This document shows, piece by piece, positions 26,582-37,094 of a stretch of 64,000 nt of DNA. The position numbers and the translations under genes were made by a program. The stretch spans positions 1 through 64,000 of the forward strand of contig NZ_JAUSTM010000007.1 in assembly GCF_030812835.1 (NCBI RefSeq), written 5' to 3'. The notes below the pieces were generated by a model that ran no database searches, had not been told where the DNA came from, and saw only the letters and a list, made by a program, of their open reading frames with translations. Source of the stretch: Streptococcus moroccensis. GTDB taxonomy: Bacteria > Bacillota > Bacilli > Lactobacillales > Streptococcaceae. Each line of letters starts with the position of its first letter. Position 1 is the first letter of the stretch.

Positions 26582-27481
26582 ATGAGTAGGTATGTCGCCA
26601 TTGATATTGGTGGAACCAGTATCAAATATGGCTTAATTGATGACAAGGAGACCTTGGTTGAAGGGCACGAGATGCCGACAGAAGCCCATCTTGGTGGCCC
26701 AGGCATTATGGCAAAGGTCAAGGATATAGTAGCCAACTATCAGGCAGAAGAAGCATTATCTGGCATCTGCCTGTCGTCGGCTGGTATGGTGGATCCTGAT
26801 AAGGGGGAAATCTTTTATGCAGGTCCACAGATCCCAAACTATGCTGGCACCCAGTTTAAAAAAGAGTTGGAAGAAACCTTTAACCTGCCCTGTGAAATTG
26901 AAAATGATGTGAACTGTGCTGGTCTCGCTGAGGTGAAGTCAGGCAGTGCCCAAGGCAGCCCAGTGGCGGTCTGTTTGACAATAGGTACCGGGATTGGCGG
27001 TTGCTTGGTGATTGACGGCCAGGTCTTTCATGGCTATAGCAACTCTGCCTGTGAAGTGGGCTACATGCACCTGAACGATGGCCCCTTTCAAGATTTGGCC
27101 TCAACCACAGCCTTGGTCCATTATGTGGCCCAGCAGCACGGCGATCCTGTAGACCAGTGGAATGGTCTTAGGGTCTTTACAGAAGCAACAGAAGGAAACA
27201 CCCATTGTATCGCAGGGATTGATCGCATGGTGGATTATCTGGCCCAAGGGATTGCCAATATCTGCTTTGTGGCTAATCCGCAAAAGGTCGTCCTAGGTGG
27301 TGGCATCATGGCCCAAGAAGCCATTTTAAAACCAAAACTTCAGACAGCCTTAAAAGGGTACTTAGTACCAAGTATCGCTGAAAAGACAGAGCTGGTCTTT
27401 GCCCAGCATCTCAACACTGCGGGTATGTTTGGGGCTTATTATAACTTTAAGAATCAACAGGAAAAACGGGCTCAGGCCTAA
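26582..27481 (+). CDS. ROK-family kinase, probable N-acetylmannosamine kinase
   Basis: A 299-residue ROK sugar kinase. YVAIDIGGTSIKYGLID is the N-terminal ATP loop, CEIENDVNCAGLAE holds the catalytic Asp, and LTIGTGIGGCLVIDG is the sugar-binding part. The Cys-x-Cys-Gly Zn motif found in many ROK proteins is replaced by HLNDGPFQDLAS, so it is a zinc-less branch. The ATG at 26582 follows gaggaggatgatgaa; the earlier TTG is not served. By context it phosphorylates ManNAc for nanE. Confidence 0.88.
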   Translation: MSRYVAIDIGGTSIKYGLIDDKETLVEGHEMPTEAHLGGPGIMAKVKDIVANYQAEEALSGICLSSAGMVDPDKGEIFYAGPQIPNYAGTQFKKELEETFNLPCEIENDVNCAGLAEVKSGSAQGSPVAVCLTIGTGIGGCLVIDGQVFHGYSNSACEVGYMHLNDGPFQDLASTTALVHYVAQQHGDPVDQWNGLRVFTEATEGNTHCIAGIDRMVDYLAQGIANICFVANPQKVVLGGGIMAQEAILKPKLQTALKGYLVPSIAEKTELVFAQHLNTAGMFGAYYNFKNQQEKRAQA

Positions 27482-27501
27482 GTTTGTGAAAGGAAGATAC
27501 T

Positions 27502-28470
27502 ATGTTTGATACCATGTCTCTGGAGGCCATGCAGACCTATCGTGGCCGTCAGGAAGTGCCAGAGGATTTTGACCAATTTTGGGATGGCCAGCTGGCTAAA
27601 CATCAAGACTTACCAGATTATGAACTGATAGAGCAGGATTTTGACGTTCCTAACGCAGACTTTTATGCCTTAACCTTTACCGCTGAAAATGGCTCAACTA
27701 TTTTCTCCAAGTGCGTCTTTCCAAAGTCAGAGAAACCTGTTCCTGTGCTCTTTTACTTCCATGGCTACCAAGGCCAAAGTCCTGACTGGACAGAAAACCT
27801 GAAGTTTGTAGCGGCTGGTTACGGGGTCGTCTGTATGGACGTACGTGGCCAAGCGGGTCGCTCGACCGATATGGGCCAATTTGAGGGCATGACGGTGAAA
27901 GGCCAGGTGATTCGCGGGGCTGTTGAAGGGCCAGAACACCTTTTTTACAAGGATGTCTATCTGGATGTTTACCAGTTGATTGAGATTGTAGCAAGCTTTG
28001 ACCGTGTGGATGACCAAGCACTCTATAGCTATGGGGCTTCTCAGGGCGGCGCTTTGGCCTTGGTGGCTGCAGCCCTCAACCCTCGCATCCAGCGGGTTGT
28101 TTCCATCTATCCCTTCTTGTCTGACTTCAAGCGGGTGATGGAACTCAATGACGTCAACGAACCATACAATGAACTCTTCCGTTATTTCCGTTTCTCAGAC
28201 CCCTTCCATGAAACAGAAGAGACCTTCCTGCATACATTGGGGTACATCGATGTGAAGAACTTGGCTCACCGGATCACCTGCCCTGTGCACATGGTGACGG
28301 GCTTAGATGACATCATCTGCCCGCCTTCGACCCAGTATGCCATTTACAACCGCTTGACTTGTGACAAGGACATCAAGCTTTTACCTGATTATGGCCATGA
28401 TGCCCTCAATGTCAAGGTCAACGACTATGTCTTTGACAAACTCTTTGGCACCAAGGTTTTGGGCTTGTAG
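27502..28470 (+). CDS. Acetyl xylan esterase/cephalosporin-C deacetylase family hydrolase
   Basis: A 322-residue alpha/beta hydrolase of the AXE1 (CE7) family. The nucleophile is Ser 180 (SYGASQGGA), the acid Asp lies in TGLDDIICPP, and the catalytic His in YGHDALN; the RGQ box is CMDVRGQAGRS. CE7 enzymes deacetylate sugars. At the end of a sialic acid operon, removing O-acetyl groups from sialic acids or their products is the likely job. The enzyme is cytoplasmic. Confidence 0.9.
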   Translation: MFDTMSLEAMQTYRGRQEVPEDFDQFWDGQLAKHQDLPDYELIEQDFDVPNADFYALTFTAENGSTIFSKCVFPKSEKPVPVLFYFHGYQGQSPDWTENLKFVAAGYGVVCMDVRGQAGRSTDMGQFEGMTVKGQVIRGAVEGPEHLFYKDVYLDVYQLIEIVASFDRVDDQALYSYGASQGGALALVAAALNPRIQRVVSIYPFLSDFKRVMELNDVNEPYNELFRYFRFSDPFHETEETFLHTLGYIDVKNLAHRITCPVHMVTGLDDIICPPSTQYAIYNRLTCDKDIKLLPDYGHDALNVKVNDYVFDKLFGTKVLGL

Positions 28471-28494
28471 GGGATAGGAAACTATGAATGAAAA

Positions 28495-28519
28495 AACCAG
28501 CTCAGTGGCTGGTTTTTTT
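28495..28519 (+). terminator. Terminator of the nan operon
   Basis: AACCAGC (28495-28501) and GCTGGTT (28508-28514) followed by a T-run to 28519. Confidence 0.85.
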
Positions 28520-28538
28520 GAGTTTTGCACATATACAG

Positions 28539-28590
28539 TTGACATGTATAGTTCGGCGTTGTATAATATAAATGTAAAGTCGAACTGTAT
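28539..28590 (+). promoter_or_regulatory. PadR operon promoter with inverted repeat
   Basis: Perfect TTGACA (28539-28544), a 17-base spacer, TATAAT (28562-28567). TATAGTTCG (near 28549-28557) is mirrored by CGAACTGTATA (28581-28591), so the arms flank the -10 box. An ATACA-gttg-ACATGTAT dyad also lies on the -35. Likely autorepression by the PadR protein. Confidence 0.65.
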
Positions 28591-28610
28591 ATAAAAACAA
28601 GGAGGTCAGG

Positions 28611-28922
28611 GTGAAACGAAACAAACATTTGCCCCTAACAGAAACGACCTTTTACATTTTGCTGGCACTGAGGCAGCCATCGCATGGCTATGTCATCATG
28701 CAGACTGTGGAAGAGTTGAGCTGTGGCGATGTGCGGATTGCTGCAGGAACCATGTATGGGGCTATCGAAAATTTACTCAAGCTCAAATGGATCAAGTCAG
28801 TAGCTTCTGAGGACAAGCGGCGGAAGGTCTATCAAATCACGTCTCTTGGAGAGGAAATTTTAACCTTAGAAGTTGGCCGTTTGAGACAATTGAGCCAGTT
28901 AGCAGAAAAACTGGGATTATAA
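28611..28922 (+). CDS. PadR-family transcriptional repressor
   Basis: A 103-residue winged-helix protein with PadR signatures: LTETTFYILLALRQPSHGYV followed by IMQTVEELS, the GTMYGAIENLLKLKWI recognition region and the wing KRRKVYQIT. The GTG start follows aaggaggtcagg. PadR repressors with a downstream DUF2812 gene form a recurrent two-gene unit, as here (the next start is 10 bases on). Confidence 0.92.
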   Translation: MKRNKHLPLTETTFYILLALRQPSHGYVIMQTVEELSCGDVRIAAGTMYGAIENLLKLKWIKSVASEDKRRKVYQITSLGEEILTLEVGRLRQLSQLAEKLGL

Positions 28923-28932
28923 GGAGGAACCC

Positions 28933-29547
28933 ATGAAAAAGTACAAACTATTCGCTGACCCTAGCCAAGAAGAAAGCTGGATCGATGCTATTCAAGCCCA
29001 AGGCTATCAATTGGTTAAGGTTGAGCCATGGCGCTTTCGGTATGAGTTTGAACCAACAACGTCGCCTAAACCAATCAGAATTGATTACCGTGACTTTTAT
29101 TCCAGTCGCTCTCATAAAGAGTACGTGACCTTCTTTGAAGACGCTGGCTGGAAACACCTTGCAGGAGTAATGTTTGGTGGCCAGCAGTATTTCGTCCAAG
29201 AAGGTCAGACTCCGGATACGGAAATCTTTTCAGATTGGGAATCTAAAAAAGCCATGAAGAAACGCATGCTGGATGGAGCAATCTCAACAGGATCTGCCTG
29301 TGTTTTATACGTTGCGATTATGATGGGAAATAAAGGAATCCATTTAGGAGACTACTTAATACCTAGTCGGTGGTTTATGGCAGAAGGACTTTGGCAGATG
29401 CCTAAGGACTTGATGTGGAAAGCAGTCCTGTTTGAACTGCCCTTTGCCCTCCTAAGGGTGCTGCCCTTCTATCTGTTTTTGGGGATGGCAATCTTCTATA
29501 GCTATCGCTATGTTAAAGTATCGCGAACGATCAAAAAAGGGGTCTGA
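28933..29547 (+). CDS. DUF2812 membrane protein
   Basis: A 204-residue protein. The N-terminal ~110-residue DUF2812 domain (KLFADPSQEESWIDAIQAQGY, then KVEPWRFRYEF and YVTFFEDAGWKHL) is followed by two transmembrane segments. It is paired with PadR. Members are thought to respond to envelope stress; no biochemical function is established. Confidence 0.85.
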   Translation: MKKYKLFADPSQEESWIDAIQAQGYQLVKVEPWRFRYEFEPTTSPKPIRIDYRDFYSSRSHKEYVTFFEDAGWKHLAGVMFGGQQYFVQEGQTPDTEIFSDWESKKAMKKRMLDGAISTGSACVLYVAIMMGNKGIHLGDYLIPSRWFMAEGLWQMPKDLMWKAVLFELPFALLRVLPFYLFLGMAIFYSYRYVKVSRTIKKGV

Positions 29548-29555
29548 GCTTTGGC

Positions 29556-30386
29556 TCAGACCTTTTGATTGGCTGGTGGGAAGGTGTAGGCGTTAAAGAT
29601 GGCTTCTTTTTGCTCACGGTTAATTTCCAGAAAATAGGCATAGAGTATGTCCAGTAGAATCAACATTGGAAACTGTGGTGAGATGCGATTGCCGTAATCC
29701 AAGTGAGGGACAGAGGCTAGTGTGACAGTTTCAGTGTACTCTTCCTTGTGGTCAGCGGCTTGGGTGCTAAAGAGAACCGTTTTAGCACCCTTTTCCTTGG
29801 CAGCGGTAAGACTGTTGAGGACTGTCATGGTAGAGCCAGAAAGACTAAAACCGATGACTAAGCACTTAGGATCAAGGATACTGATGGTCCATGCAAAGCT
29901 TTCCTGATCCGTCAAAGCCTCGCAAATCACACCAAGACGCATGAGACGAAGCTTCATCTCTCTGGCTACGAGACCAGAGCTACCTTGCCCGAAGAAATAG
30001 ACCCGATCAGCTTCTTCAATCAGCTCAGCGATGCGCTGCAATTGGTCCTCATCGATTAGCTGGTGGCTTTGCTGGGTAATATCATCATAATCCAACAACA
30101 CCCGCTTGGTTAAGGGGTGTTTTAAGTGCTCGAAGGACTGTTCCACAGAATCTCTGCTATTGAGGTATTCAAAAATAAAGGCCCGATAACCAGAGAACCC
30201 GCATTTTTTGGCAAACCGGGTCAAGGCAGCTTGAGACACATGAAGGTCCATAGCGACCTGCTGGGAGGAAAGGTCATCTGCCGTTAGGGCATGGGTGGTA
30301 AAATACTGGGCGATTTGCGCTTCAACCTCCGTCATCGCTGACAGATTTTTTTCAATAATGGCAATCGTGTTGCTTACTTTCGTCAT
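29556..30386 (-). CDS. RpiR-family regulator, probable nan operon regulator
   Basis: A 276-residue regulator with an N-terminal HTH_6 domain (SSQQVAMDLHVSQAALTRFA) and a C-terminal SIS sugar-phosphate domain (VYFFGQGSSGLVAREMKLRL and VIGFSLSGSTMTVL). The start is the ATG at 30386, served by aagga; six residues upstream would need a TTG. RpiR proteins next to nan genes (NanR of streptococci) sense ManNAc-6-P. It sits convergent to the operon, after the PadR pair. Confidence 0.88.
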   Translation of the reverse strand: MTKVSNTIAIIEKNLSAMTEVEAQIAQYFTTHALTADDLSSQQVAMDLHVSQAALTRFAKKCGFSGYRAFIFEYLNSRDSVEQSFEHLKHPLTKRVLLDYDDITQQSHQLIDEDQLQRIAELIEEADRVYFFGQGSSGLVAREMKLRLMRLGVICEALTDQESFAWTISILDPKCLVIGFSLSGSTMTVLNSLTAAKEKGAKTVLFSTQAADHKEEYTETVTLASVPHLDYGNRISPQFPMLILLDILYAYFLEINREQKEAIFNAYTFPPANQKV

Positions 30387-30553
30387 AATCTCATCCTTAA
30401 ACAATTCTAGGCCTATTATATCATATTTCAGCTAAAGCGCTATCACTATATGAAGGAACCTTTTCAAATGTTAGGGTTTTACGGCTACCCTCTAGCTCGA
30501 AAAATAGAGGGCTTTGTGGTAAAATGGAAAGACTAAGTGTTGAGGAGTTGGAC

Positions 30554-33500
30554 ATGTCAAATACCTTTAAACTGCTGATGGCTCAGATTAATTTACCGCT
30601 GGATTTGCAAGAATCTAGCGCTTTTTCCAGTGGTCAGATTCGTGCGGTCCAGCTCCATAAACTCAGCAAGCACTGGGAATTTCATTTCCAGTTTGACAAA
30701 CTCCTGCCGATTGCTTCTTATCAAGCCCTCAAGCATGGCTTGACGACAACTTTTGAGGCCTTGGGCAACCGTGTGACCTTTGACATTACTGTGGCTGATC
30801 AGTCTGATGGCCCCGAGCTCATTCAGGCCTACTACCAAGAAGCCTTTTCCGAAGAGCTCTGCCAAAGTATCGGTTTCAAGTCTATTTTTCAGCATCTTGA
30901 GGTTCATTTGCAGGAGCAGACCTTGACTATTTGTGGGCCTGAGTCTATTACTAACCCGCATTTTCGGAAAAATCACCTACCAAACTTGGAAAAGCAACTG
31001 GCTCTTTTTGGCTTTGGTTCCCTCAGCATTGAGGTTCAAGTCAGTGAGGAGTTGACCCAGAGCCAGCAGGCTGATTATGTTGCCAAAAATGAGCAGATTG
31101 TCCAAGCAGCCAACGAAGAAGCGCTAAATGCTCTGACCTCTCTAGACAAGCAAACGCCACCGCCTCAGGCAGACAGCAAGCCTGCCTTCGACTTTGGAGA
31201 GGTAGCTAAGATTCGCCAATCTAACGCCAAATTGGACAAGGCTGACATCACACCGATGGTTGATGTGACCACCGAGGAAAACCGTCTGGTCTTTGAAGGT
31301 CTGGTCTTTGCTGTAGAAACCAAGGTCACAAAGACTGGACGTTGCCTCATTAACTTCAAGATGACAGACTACACCTCGTCGTTTGCTCTCCAAAAATGGG
31401 CCAAAAACGAGGAAGAAGCCCAGAAGTTTGACATGATCAAAAAAGGCGCCTGGCTCCGTGTCCGAGGCAATATCAGCCTTAACCCTTTTACCAATGACCT
31501 GAACATGAACGCTCAGGACATTATGGAAGTGACCAAGCCAGGTCGTAAGGACCTGATGCCTGAAGGGGAGAAGCGGGTCGAATTTCATGCTCACACCAAC
31601 ATGTCTACCATGGATGCTCTGCCAACGGTTGAGGATCTGGTGGACCGAGCAGCAGACTGGGGCCACACGGCTCTAGCCATCACAGACCACGGCAATGTCC
31701 AATCCTTCCCCCATGGCTACAAGCAGGCCAAGAAACGGGGCATCAAGCTCATCTACGGTATGGAAGCCAATATCGTTGAGGACAGTGTGCCGATTGCCTA
31801 CAATGAAGCAGATGTCGACTTATCTGAAGCGACCTATGTGGTCTTTGACGTGGAGACGACAGGGCTCTCTGCCATCTACAATGACCTGATTCAGATTGCG
31901 GCCTCTAAGATGTATAAGGGCAATGTTATTGCCGAATTTGACGAATTTATCAACCCAGGCCACCCCCTATCTGCCTTTACGACGGATCTAACAGGGATTA
32001 CAGATGAGCATGTCAAAAATGCCCGTCCATTAGAGACAGTCCTCAAGGCCTTCCAGGACTTCTGTGACGGTGCTGTCCTAGTCGCTCATAATGCGAGCTT
32101 TGACGTGGGCTTCATGGATGTCAACTACAAGCGACATGGCCTGCCTGAAATCAGTCAACCGGTCATCGATACCTTGGAGCTGGCCCGTAACCTCTATCCG
32201 GAGTACAAGCGTCACGGCTTAGGCCCTCTGACCAAGCGGTTTGGGGTGGCTCTCGAGCATCACCACATGGCCAACTACGATGCGGAGGCTACCGGACGCT
32301 TGCTCTTTATTTTCCTAAAAGAAGCCGCGGAAAAGCATGGCCTGACCAACCTCAATCAGCTCAATACCCAGCTGATTGCTGAGGATTCTTATAAAAAAGC
32401 CCGTGTCAAACACGCGACTCTCTACGTTCAGAACCAGACAGGGTTGAAAAACATGTTTAAGCTGGTCAGCCTGTCCAGCACCCAGTATTTTGAAGGCGTG
32501 TCGCGGATTCCTAAGACGGTCTTGGATGCCCACCGTGAGGGGCTTCTCGTGGGAACAGCGTGTTCAGACGGGGAACTGTTTGATGCTGTTACTTCAAAAG
32601 GGACTGATGAGGCCGTCAAGGTCGCCCGCTATTATGATTTTATCGAGATTATGCCACCTGCCATCTATGCGCCTCTGATCGCGCGTGAACAGGTCAAAGA
32701 CGACGCAGAGATTCAAGAAATCATTAAAGCCATGATCGAGGTTGGTCAGCGCCTGGATTTACCAGTTTTGGCGACAGGAAATGTCCACTACTTAGATCCT
32801 GAACAGGAGATTTACCGGGAGATTATTGTGCGCAGTCTCGGCCAAGGGGCTATGATTAACCGCAATATTGGACATGGGGAAAATGCCCAGCCAGCGCCAC
32901 TGCCCAAGGCACATTTTCGCACCACCAATGAACTCTTGGACGAGTTTGCCTTTTTAGGCAAGGATTTGGCCTATGACGTGGTCGTGACCAATACCCAAGC
33001 CATGGCAGAGCGTTTTGAAACGGTGCAAGTGGTTAAGGGTGACCTCTATACGCCCTTTATTGAGCGGGCAGAGGAGCAGGTGGCTGAGATGACCTATGCC
33101 AAGGCCTTTGAAATGTATGGCAATCCTCTGCCAGACATTGTTGACCTGCGGATCGAAAAAGAACTCTCCTCTATCTTGGGGAATGGCTTTGCCGTGATTT
33201 ACCTGGCCTCTCAGATGCTGGTACAGCGCTCCAATGAGCGGGGCTACCTGGTCGGTTCCAGGGGGTCTGTCGGGTCTAGCTTTGTGGCGACTATGATTGG
33301 AATTACAGAAGTTAACCCGCTCTCGCCTCACTATTACTGTGCAGATTGCCAGTATTCGGAATTTATCACAGATGGCTCCTACGGGTCCGGCTTTGACATG
33401 CCTAACAAAGACTGTCCTAACTGTGGGAAACGGCTGATGAAAGATGGCCAGGATATTCCCTTTGAGACCTTCCTTGGTTTTGACGGGGATAAGGTTCCCG

Positions 33501-34954
33501 ATATCGATTTGAACTTCTCAGGAGATGACCAACCGAGTGCCCACTTAGATGTTCGGGATATCTTTGGGTCGGAGTATGCCTTTCGGGCCGGAACGGTGGG
33601 TACCGTTGCTGATAAGACAGCCTATGGCTTTGTCCGTGGCTATGAACGGGATTATGGCAAGTTTTACCGCGATGTCGAAGTCGAGCGTTTGGCTGCAGGA
33701 GCTGCCGGGGTTAAGCGGACGACTGGTCAGCACCCAGGCGGGATTGTCGTTATCCCGAACTACATGGATGTCTATGACTTTACCCCTGTCCAGTACCCTG
33801 CAGATGATGTAACGGCTGAATGGCAGACCACCCACTTTAACTTCCACGATATCGATGAAAACATCCTTAAGCTCGATGTTCTGGGTCACGATGATCCGAC
33901 CATGATTCGTAAGCTTCAGGACCTCTCAGGCATCGATCCGAAGACGATCTTAGCCGATGACCCTGGAGTCATGGCCCTCTTTTCAGGGACTGAAATCCTA
34001 GGAGTCACGCCAGAGCAGATCGGGACACCGACGGGTATGTTGGGGATTCCTGAGTTTGGGACCAATTTTGTCCGCGGCATGGTGGATGAGACTCATCCCA
34101 CGACCTTTGCCGAGCTGTTGCAGCTCTCAGGCCTATCGCACGGGACAGACGTTTGGCTGGGGAATGCCCAGGACTTGATTCGTTCAGGCATTGCCGACCT
34201 GTCTACGGTTATCGGTTGTCGGGATGACATCATGGTTTACCTCATGCATGCTGGCCTTGAGCCCAAGATGGCCTTTAATATCATGGAGCGCGTGCGTAAA
34301 GGCATGTGGCTCAAGATTTCAGAGGAAGAGCGCAATGGCTATATTGAGGCCATGCGATCTAATAATGTGCCTGACTGGTACATCGAGTCTTGTGGGAAGA
34401 TTAAGTACATGTTCCCCAAAGCCCACGCGGCAGCCTACGTTATGATGGCCCTTCGGGTGGCCTATTTCAAGGTCCACCACCCTCTCTATTATTACTGTGC
34501 TTACTTCTCTATCAGGGCCAAGGCCTTTGATTTGGCGACCATGTCTGGTGGCCTTGACCGCGTCAAAGCCAAGATGGCTGAAATCGCTGAGAAGAAGAAA
34601 AATAATCTAGCTTCAAACGTGGAAAATGACCTTTACACGACATTGGAAATTGTCAATGAAATGTTGGAGCGTGGCTTCAAATTTGGCAAGCTAGACCTCT
34701 ACAAGAGCGATGCGACCGAATTTTTAATCGAAGGTGACACCTTGATTCCGCCGTTTTCAGCTATGGATGGTCTGGGGGATAACGTTGCCCGCCAAATCGT
34801 TCGAGCGCGTGCAGAAGGCGAATTCCTCTCCAAGACCGAGCTCCGAAAACGCGGTGGCCTTTCGTCGACACTGGTTGAGAAGATGGACGATATGGGGGTG
34901 CTCGGCAACATGCCTGAGGACAACCAACTCAGCCTCTTTGATGATTTGTTTTAA
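30554..34954 (+). CDS. polC: DNA polymerase III alpha subunit, PolC type
   Basis: The essential replicative polymerase of low-GC Gram-positives, 1466 residues from the ATG at 30554 (gaggag upstream). In order: N-terminal domains, OB fold ([18 protein letters not shown]), PHP domain split around an inserted 3'-5' exonuclease (PHP start [17 protein letters not shown]; exonuclease [18 protein letters not shown]), then the polymerase core. This has a zinc finger of four Cys (CADCQY ... CPNCGK) and the catalytic Asp pair in [12 protein letters not shown]. Length and order match streptococcal PolC. Confidence 0.97.
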   Translation: MSNTFKLLMAQINLPLDLQESSAFSSGQIRAVQLHKLSKHWEFHFQFDKLLPIASYQALKHGLTTTFEALGNRVTFDITVADQSDGPELIQAYYQEAFSEELCQSIGFKSIFQHLEVHLQEQTLTICGPESITNPHFRKNHLPNLEKQLALFGFGSLSIEVQVSEELTQSQQADYVAKNEQIVQAANEEALNALTSLDKQTPPPQADSKPAFDFGEVAKIRQSNAKLDKADITPMVDVTTEENRLVFEGLVFAVETKVTKTGRCLINFKMTDYTSSFALQKWAKNEEEAQKFDMIKKGAWLRVRGNISLNPFTNDLNMNAQDIMEVTKPGRKDLMPEGEKRVEFHAHTNMSTMDALPTVEDLVDRAADWGHTALAITDHGNVQSFPHGYKQAKKRGIKLIYGMEANIVEDSVPIAYNEADVDLSEATYVVFDVETTGLSAIYNDLIQIAASKMYKGNVIAEFDEFINPGHPLSAFTTDLTGITDEHVKNARPLETVLKAFQDFCDGAVLVAHNASFDVGFMDVNYKRHGLPEISQPVIDTLELARNLYPEYKRHGLGPLTKRFGVALEHHHMANYDAEATGRLLFIFLKEAAEKHGLTNLNQLNTQLIAEDSYKKARVKHATLYVQNQTGLKNMFKLVSLSSTQYFEGVSRIPKTVLDAHREGLLVGTACSDGELFDAVTSKGTDEAVKVARYYDFIEIMPPAIYAPLIAREQVKDDAEIQEIIKAMIEVGQRLDLPVLATGNVHYLDPEQEIYREIIVRSLGQGAMINRNIGHGENAQPAPLPKAHFRTTNELLDEFAFLGKDLAYDVVVTNTQAMAERFETVQVVKGDLYTPFIERAEEQVAEMTYAKAFEMYGNPLPDIVDLRIEKELSSILGNGFAVIYLASQMLVQRSNERGYLVGSRGSVGSSFVATMIGITEVNPLSPHYYCADCQYSEFITDGSYGSGFDMPNKDCPNCGKRLMKDGQDIPFETFLGFDGDKVPDIDLNFSGDDQPSAHLDVRDIFGSEYAFRAGTVGTVADKTAYGFVRGYERDYGKFYRDVEVERLAAGAAGVKRTTGQHPGGIVVIPNYMDVYDFTPVQYPADDVTAEWQTTHFNFHDIDENILKLDVLGHDDPTMIRKLQDLSGIDPKTILADDPGVMALFSGTEILGVTPEQIGTPTGMLGIPEFGTNFVRGMVDETHPTTFAELLQLSGLSHGTDVWLGNAQDLIRSGIADLSTVIGCRDDIMVYLMHAGLEPKMAFNIMERVRKGMWLKISEEERNGYIEAMRSNNVPDWYIESCGKIKYMFPKAHAAAYVMMALRVAYFKVHHPLYYYCAYFSIRAKAFDLATMSGGLDRVKAKMAEIAEKKKNNLASNVENDLYTTLEIVNEMLERGFKFGKLDLYKSDATEFLIEGDTLIPPFSAMDGLGDNVARQIVRARAEGEFLSKTELRKRGGLSSTLVEKMDDMGVLGNMPEDNQLSLFDDLF

Positions 34955-34958
34955 GTAT

Positions 34959-34992
34959 AACCCCAGCTAGCCATAGGCCAGCTGGGGTTTCT
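34959..34992 (+). terminator. polC terminator
   Basis: AACCCCAGC (34959-34967) pairs with GCTGGGGTT (34981-34989), with an inner GCC/GGC; the T-run is short. Confidence 0.7.
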
Positions 34993-35026
34993 GTGTTATA
35001 ATGAAAGAAAAAAGAGGAGGCTTCTC

Positions 35027-35770
35027 ATGATCATTGAAGTGTGTGCGGGTTCTTTAGAGGACTGCTTGACAGCTCAAGTCGCAGGAGCTGACCGGATTGA
35101 ACTCAATAGTGCCTTGCACCTGGGGGGGCTCACCCCAAGCCTTGCGACCGTCAGACTGGCCAAGCAAGCAGTCACTTTGCCCCTCATCTGCATGGTTCGC
35201 CCTCGGGCTGCGGGGTTTTGCTATTCGGATAGGGAAAAAGCTGTCATGCGCCTTGATGCCCAGCTCCTACTAGAAGCTGGAGCGGATGGCCTTGCTAGCG
35301 GTGCCCTGACCCCTGATGGCCAGCTGGATACATCCTTCACCGCGGAGCTTATTGCCCTTTGCCATAGCCATGGTGCGGAATTTGTCTTTCACCGGGCCTT
35401 TGATGTTGTTAAGGATCCTTTTGACATGGCAGAGCAGTTGATCGCCCTAGGTTGTGACCGGATCTTGACGTCAGGTCAGATGGCGACAGCACCGGAAGGT
35501 CGCGACCTGCTCAGGCAACTGCAGGCCAGGTTTGGCCAGCAGATGGCTTTTTGCATGGGAGCTGGTATCTCAGCAGACAATGTGGTTGACCTCATTCGCG
35601 AAACTGGAATCGCCCAAGTCCACGCCAGTTTTAAAGGGTGGGCGTTAGACCCAACCAGCTCTGGAAATGGGGTCGATTATAGCTACGCGCAGCCAGACCA
35701 TTACGACCTGGTTTTAGCAGACAAGGTCACAGCTCTCAAAAAGGCCTTGTTAGAGGCCGGTCTTGTCTGA
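35027..35770 (+). CDS. cutC: CutC family protein
   Basis: A 247-residue TIM-barrel protein of the CutC family: EVCAGSLEDCLTAQVAGADR, IELNSALHLGGLTPS, CMVRPRAAGFCYSD and EFVFHRAFDVVKDP. The family was named for copper tolerance, but its true reaction is unclear. The start follows gaggaggcttctc. It is a single gene between the polC terminator and the next promoter. Confidence 0.93.
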   Translation: MIIEVCAGSLEDCLTAQVAGADRIELNSALHLGGLTPSLATVRLAKQAVTLPLICMVRPRAAGFCYSDREKAVMRLDAQLLLEAGADGLASGALTPDGQLDTSFTAELIALCHSHGAEFVFHRAFDVVKDPFDMAEQLIALGCDRILTSGQMATAPEGRDLLRQLQARFGQQMAFCMGAGISADNVVDLIRETGIAQVHASFKGWALDPTSSGNGVDYSYAQPDHYDLVLADKVTALKKALLEAGLV

Positions 35771-35902
35771 TAAACAGTGATCTGAGGTCGCAAATTGGCC
35801 AGCCACGAAGGGTAGCCAGAAAGGGTGCGTCGGTAGCTCTGCTATTTTTCAAAACTATTTATGGAAATGGTTTGAAAACGTGATGCCAAGCGATTTTTAG
35901 AG

Positions 35903-35931
35903 TTGACAAATGCTCTTAAAATAAGGATAAT
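35903..35931 (+). promoter_or_regulatory. Promoter of the ATP-cone gene
   Basis: TTGACA (35903-35908), a 17-base spacer, GATAAT (35926-35931). Confidence 0.75.
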
Positions 35932-35968
35932 AGAGTAAAGAAACTGTTTTCAGAAAATGGAGGTGCCT

Positions 35969-36307
35969 ATGCAGATTACCAAACGTAATGGTCAGGTCGT
36001 AGACTTTGATCCGGATAAGATTTACCAAGCGATTTTAAAAGCGGCTCAGACGGTTTATGTGTTAGATGACAAGTTGCGTTATGACTTGGCGGAAGTGACC
36101 AAAAAGGTTGTGTTGGATTTGAGTGAAGCCCAAGCGGAGCGCCCGACCATTGGTATGGTGCAGTCCCAGGTAGAGTACCGCCTTTTGGACGCGGGTTATT
36201 TCAAGATTGCTCAGCACTACATTGAGTACCGCCTTCAACGCGATTTGGAGCGAATCGGTTTTGATGACCGCTACGCCGTGCATTTGCGCTTCGAGCAACT
36301 CCGTTAA
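35969..36307 (+). CDS. Stand-alone ATP-cone domain protein
   Basis: A 112-residue protein that is almost entirely an ATP-cone: ITKRNGQVVDFDPDKIYQAI starts the domain and YRLLDAGYFKIAQHYIEYR ends it. ATP-cones are the dATP/ATP sensing domains of ribonucleotide reductases and of the NrdR repressor. Here there is neither a reductase body nor the NrdR zinc ribbon. The ATG at 35969 has ggaggtg five bases upstream; the ATG at 35957 lies before that site and is less likely. It is a single gene with its own promoter and terminator. A trans-acting nucleotide sensor is possible but unproven. Confidence 0.85.
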   Translation: MQITKRNGQVVDFDPDKIYQAILKAAQTVYVLDDKLRYDLAEVTKKVVLDLSEAQAERPTIGMVQSQVEYRLLDAGYFKIAQHYIEYRLQRDLERIGFDDRYAVHLRFEQLR

Positions 36308-36321
36308 CTATCTCTATTTGA

Positions 36322-36346
36322 AAACCAGCTAGTGGGCTGGTTTTTT
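36322..36346 (+). terminator. Terminator of the ATP-cone gene
   Basis: AAACCAGC (36322-36329) pairs with GCTGGTTT (36336-36343), followed by T6. Confidence 0.85.
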
Positions 36347-36399
36347 GATGCTTTAATGGAGTAGTAGTGTTAAAAAAGAGAGCTAAGCAAGTGACACAA

Positions 36400-36429
36400 A
36401 ATCCCCCGTATCTGAGAATACGGGGGATT
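36400..36429 (-). terminator. def terminator
   Basis: A perfect 12-base stem (36400-36411 with 36418-36429, AATCCCCCGTAT and complement) and a six-base loop. Reverse-strand reading gives ATTTTG after the stem, so it ends the def transcript. Confidence 0.8.
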
Positions 36430-36439
36430 GTCTTAAGCC

Positions 36440-37054
36440 TTATTCGATAATCAGGAGGCCTTCTTTGATAGCAAATGGGTTGTCCTCATTAATGCGATCG
36501 TAGAACATGATGCCATTGATGTGGTCGATCTCGTGTTGGACGACAATGGCGTTGTAGCCCTTAAGTTTGACCCGTTGCTTGTCACCGTTCTTGTCCACGT
36601 ATTCCACGGTTACCCGGCTGTTGCGGATGACATAGCCTTCTACCGGACGGTCGACGGATAAGCAGCCTTCGCCATCTGCCAGTGCCGCTTCTTGGACAGA
36701 GTGGGCAACGATTTTAGGATTATACATGATAACTTCTAGGGAATAGGCTTCCTTGGGAGGGTTCCCCTCTTCATCTTCGGGATTTGGAATGAGGCAGGCA
36801 ATAATGCGTTTTGAAATGTCGAGCTGGGGAGCAGCGAGTCCGACACCTCCGCGCAGGCCTAGTTTTTCAGCCATGACAGGATCCTGCGAATTCTTGAGGA
36901 ACTGCATCATCTTCTCGCCGAGGATGATGTCCTGGTCTGAGAGGGGCAAGGCCACCTCGTCAGCTACCTGACGTAAGGTCGGGTTGCCTTCCCGAATAAT
37001 ATCGTTCATATCGATGAGATGGCTCGCACGGGTTAATTTTTCAATAACAGTCAT
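36440..37054 (-). CDS. def: Peptide deformylase
   Basis: A 204-residue metalloenzyme removing the N-formyl group from nascent proteins. All three motifs are present: [14 protein letters not shown] (Cys metal ligand) and QHEIDH (two His ligands and catalytic Glu). The long insertion between them is usual for type II (Gram-positive) deformylases. The start is the ATG at 37054, preceded on its strand by ggagacatc; a further 14 codons upstream are not conserved. Confidence 0.95.
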   Translation of the reverse strand: MTVIEKLTRASHLIDMNDIIREGNPTLRQVADEVALPLSDQDIILGEKMMQFLKNSQDPVMAEKLGLRGGVGLAAPQLDISKRIIACLIPNPEDEEGNPPKEAYSLEVIMYNPKIVAHSVQEAALADGEGCLSVDRPVEGYVIRNSRVTVEYVDKNGDKQRVKLKGYNAIVVQHEIDHINGIMFYDRINEDNPFAIKEGLLIIE

Positions 37055-37094
37055 GATGTCTCCGTTTCTCTGTAAACTATAACTGTGAATCCTC

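Noticed and set aside
35027-35770. Copper transport function for CutC
   Set aside because: No metal-binding motif or copper gene is nearby; the family name is historical, so only family membership is claimed.
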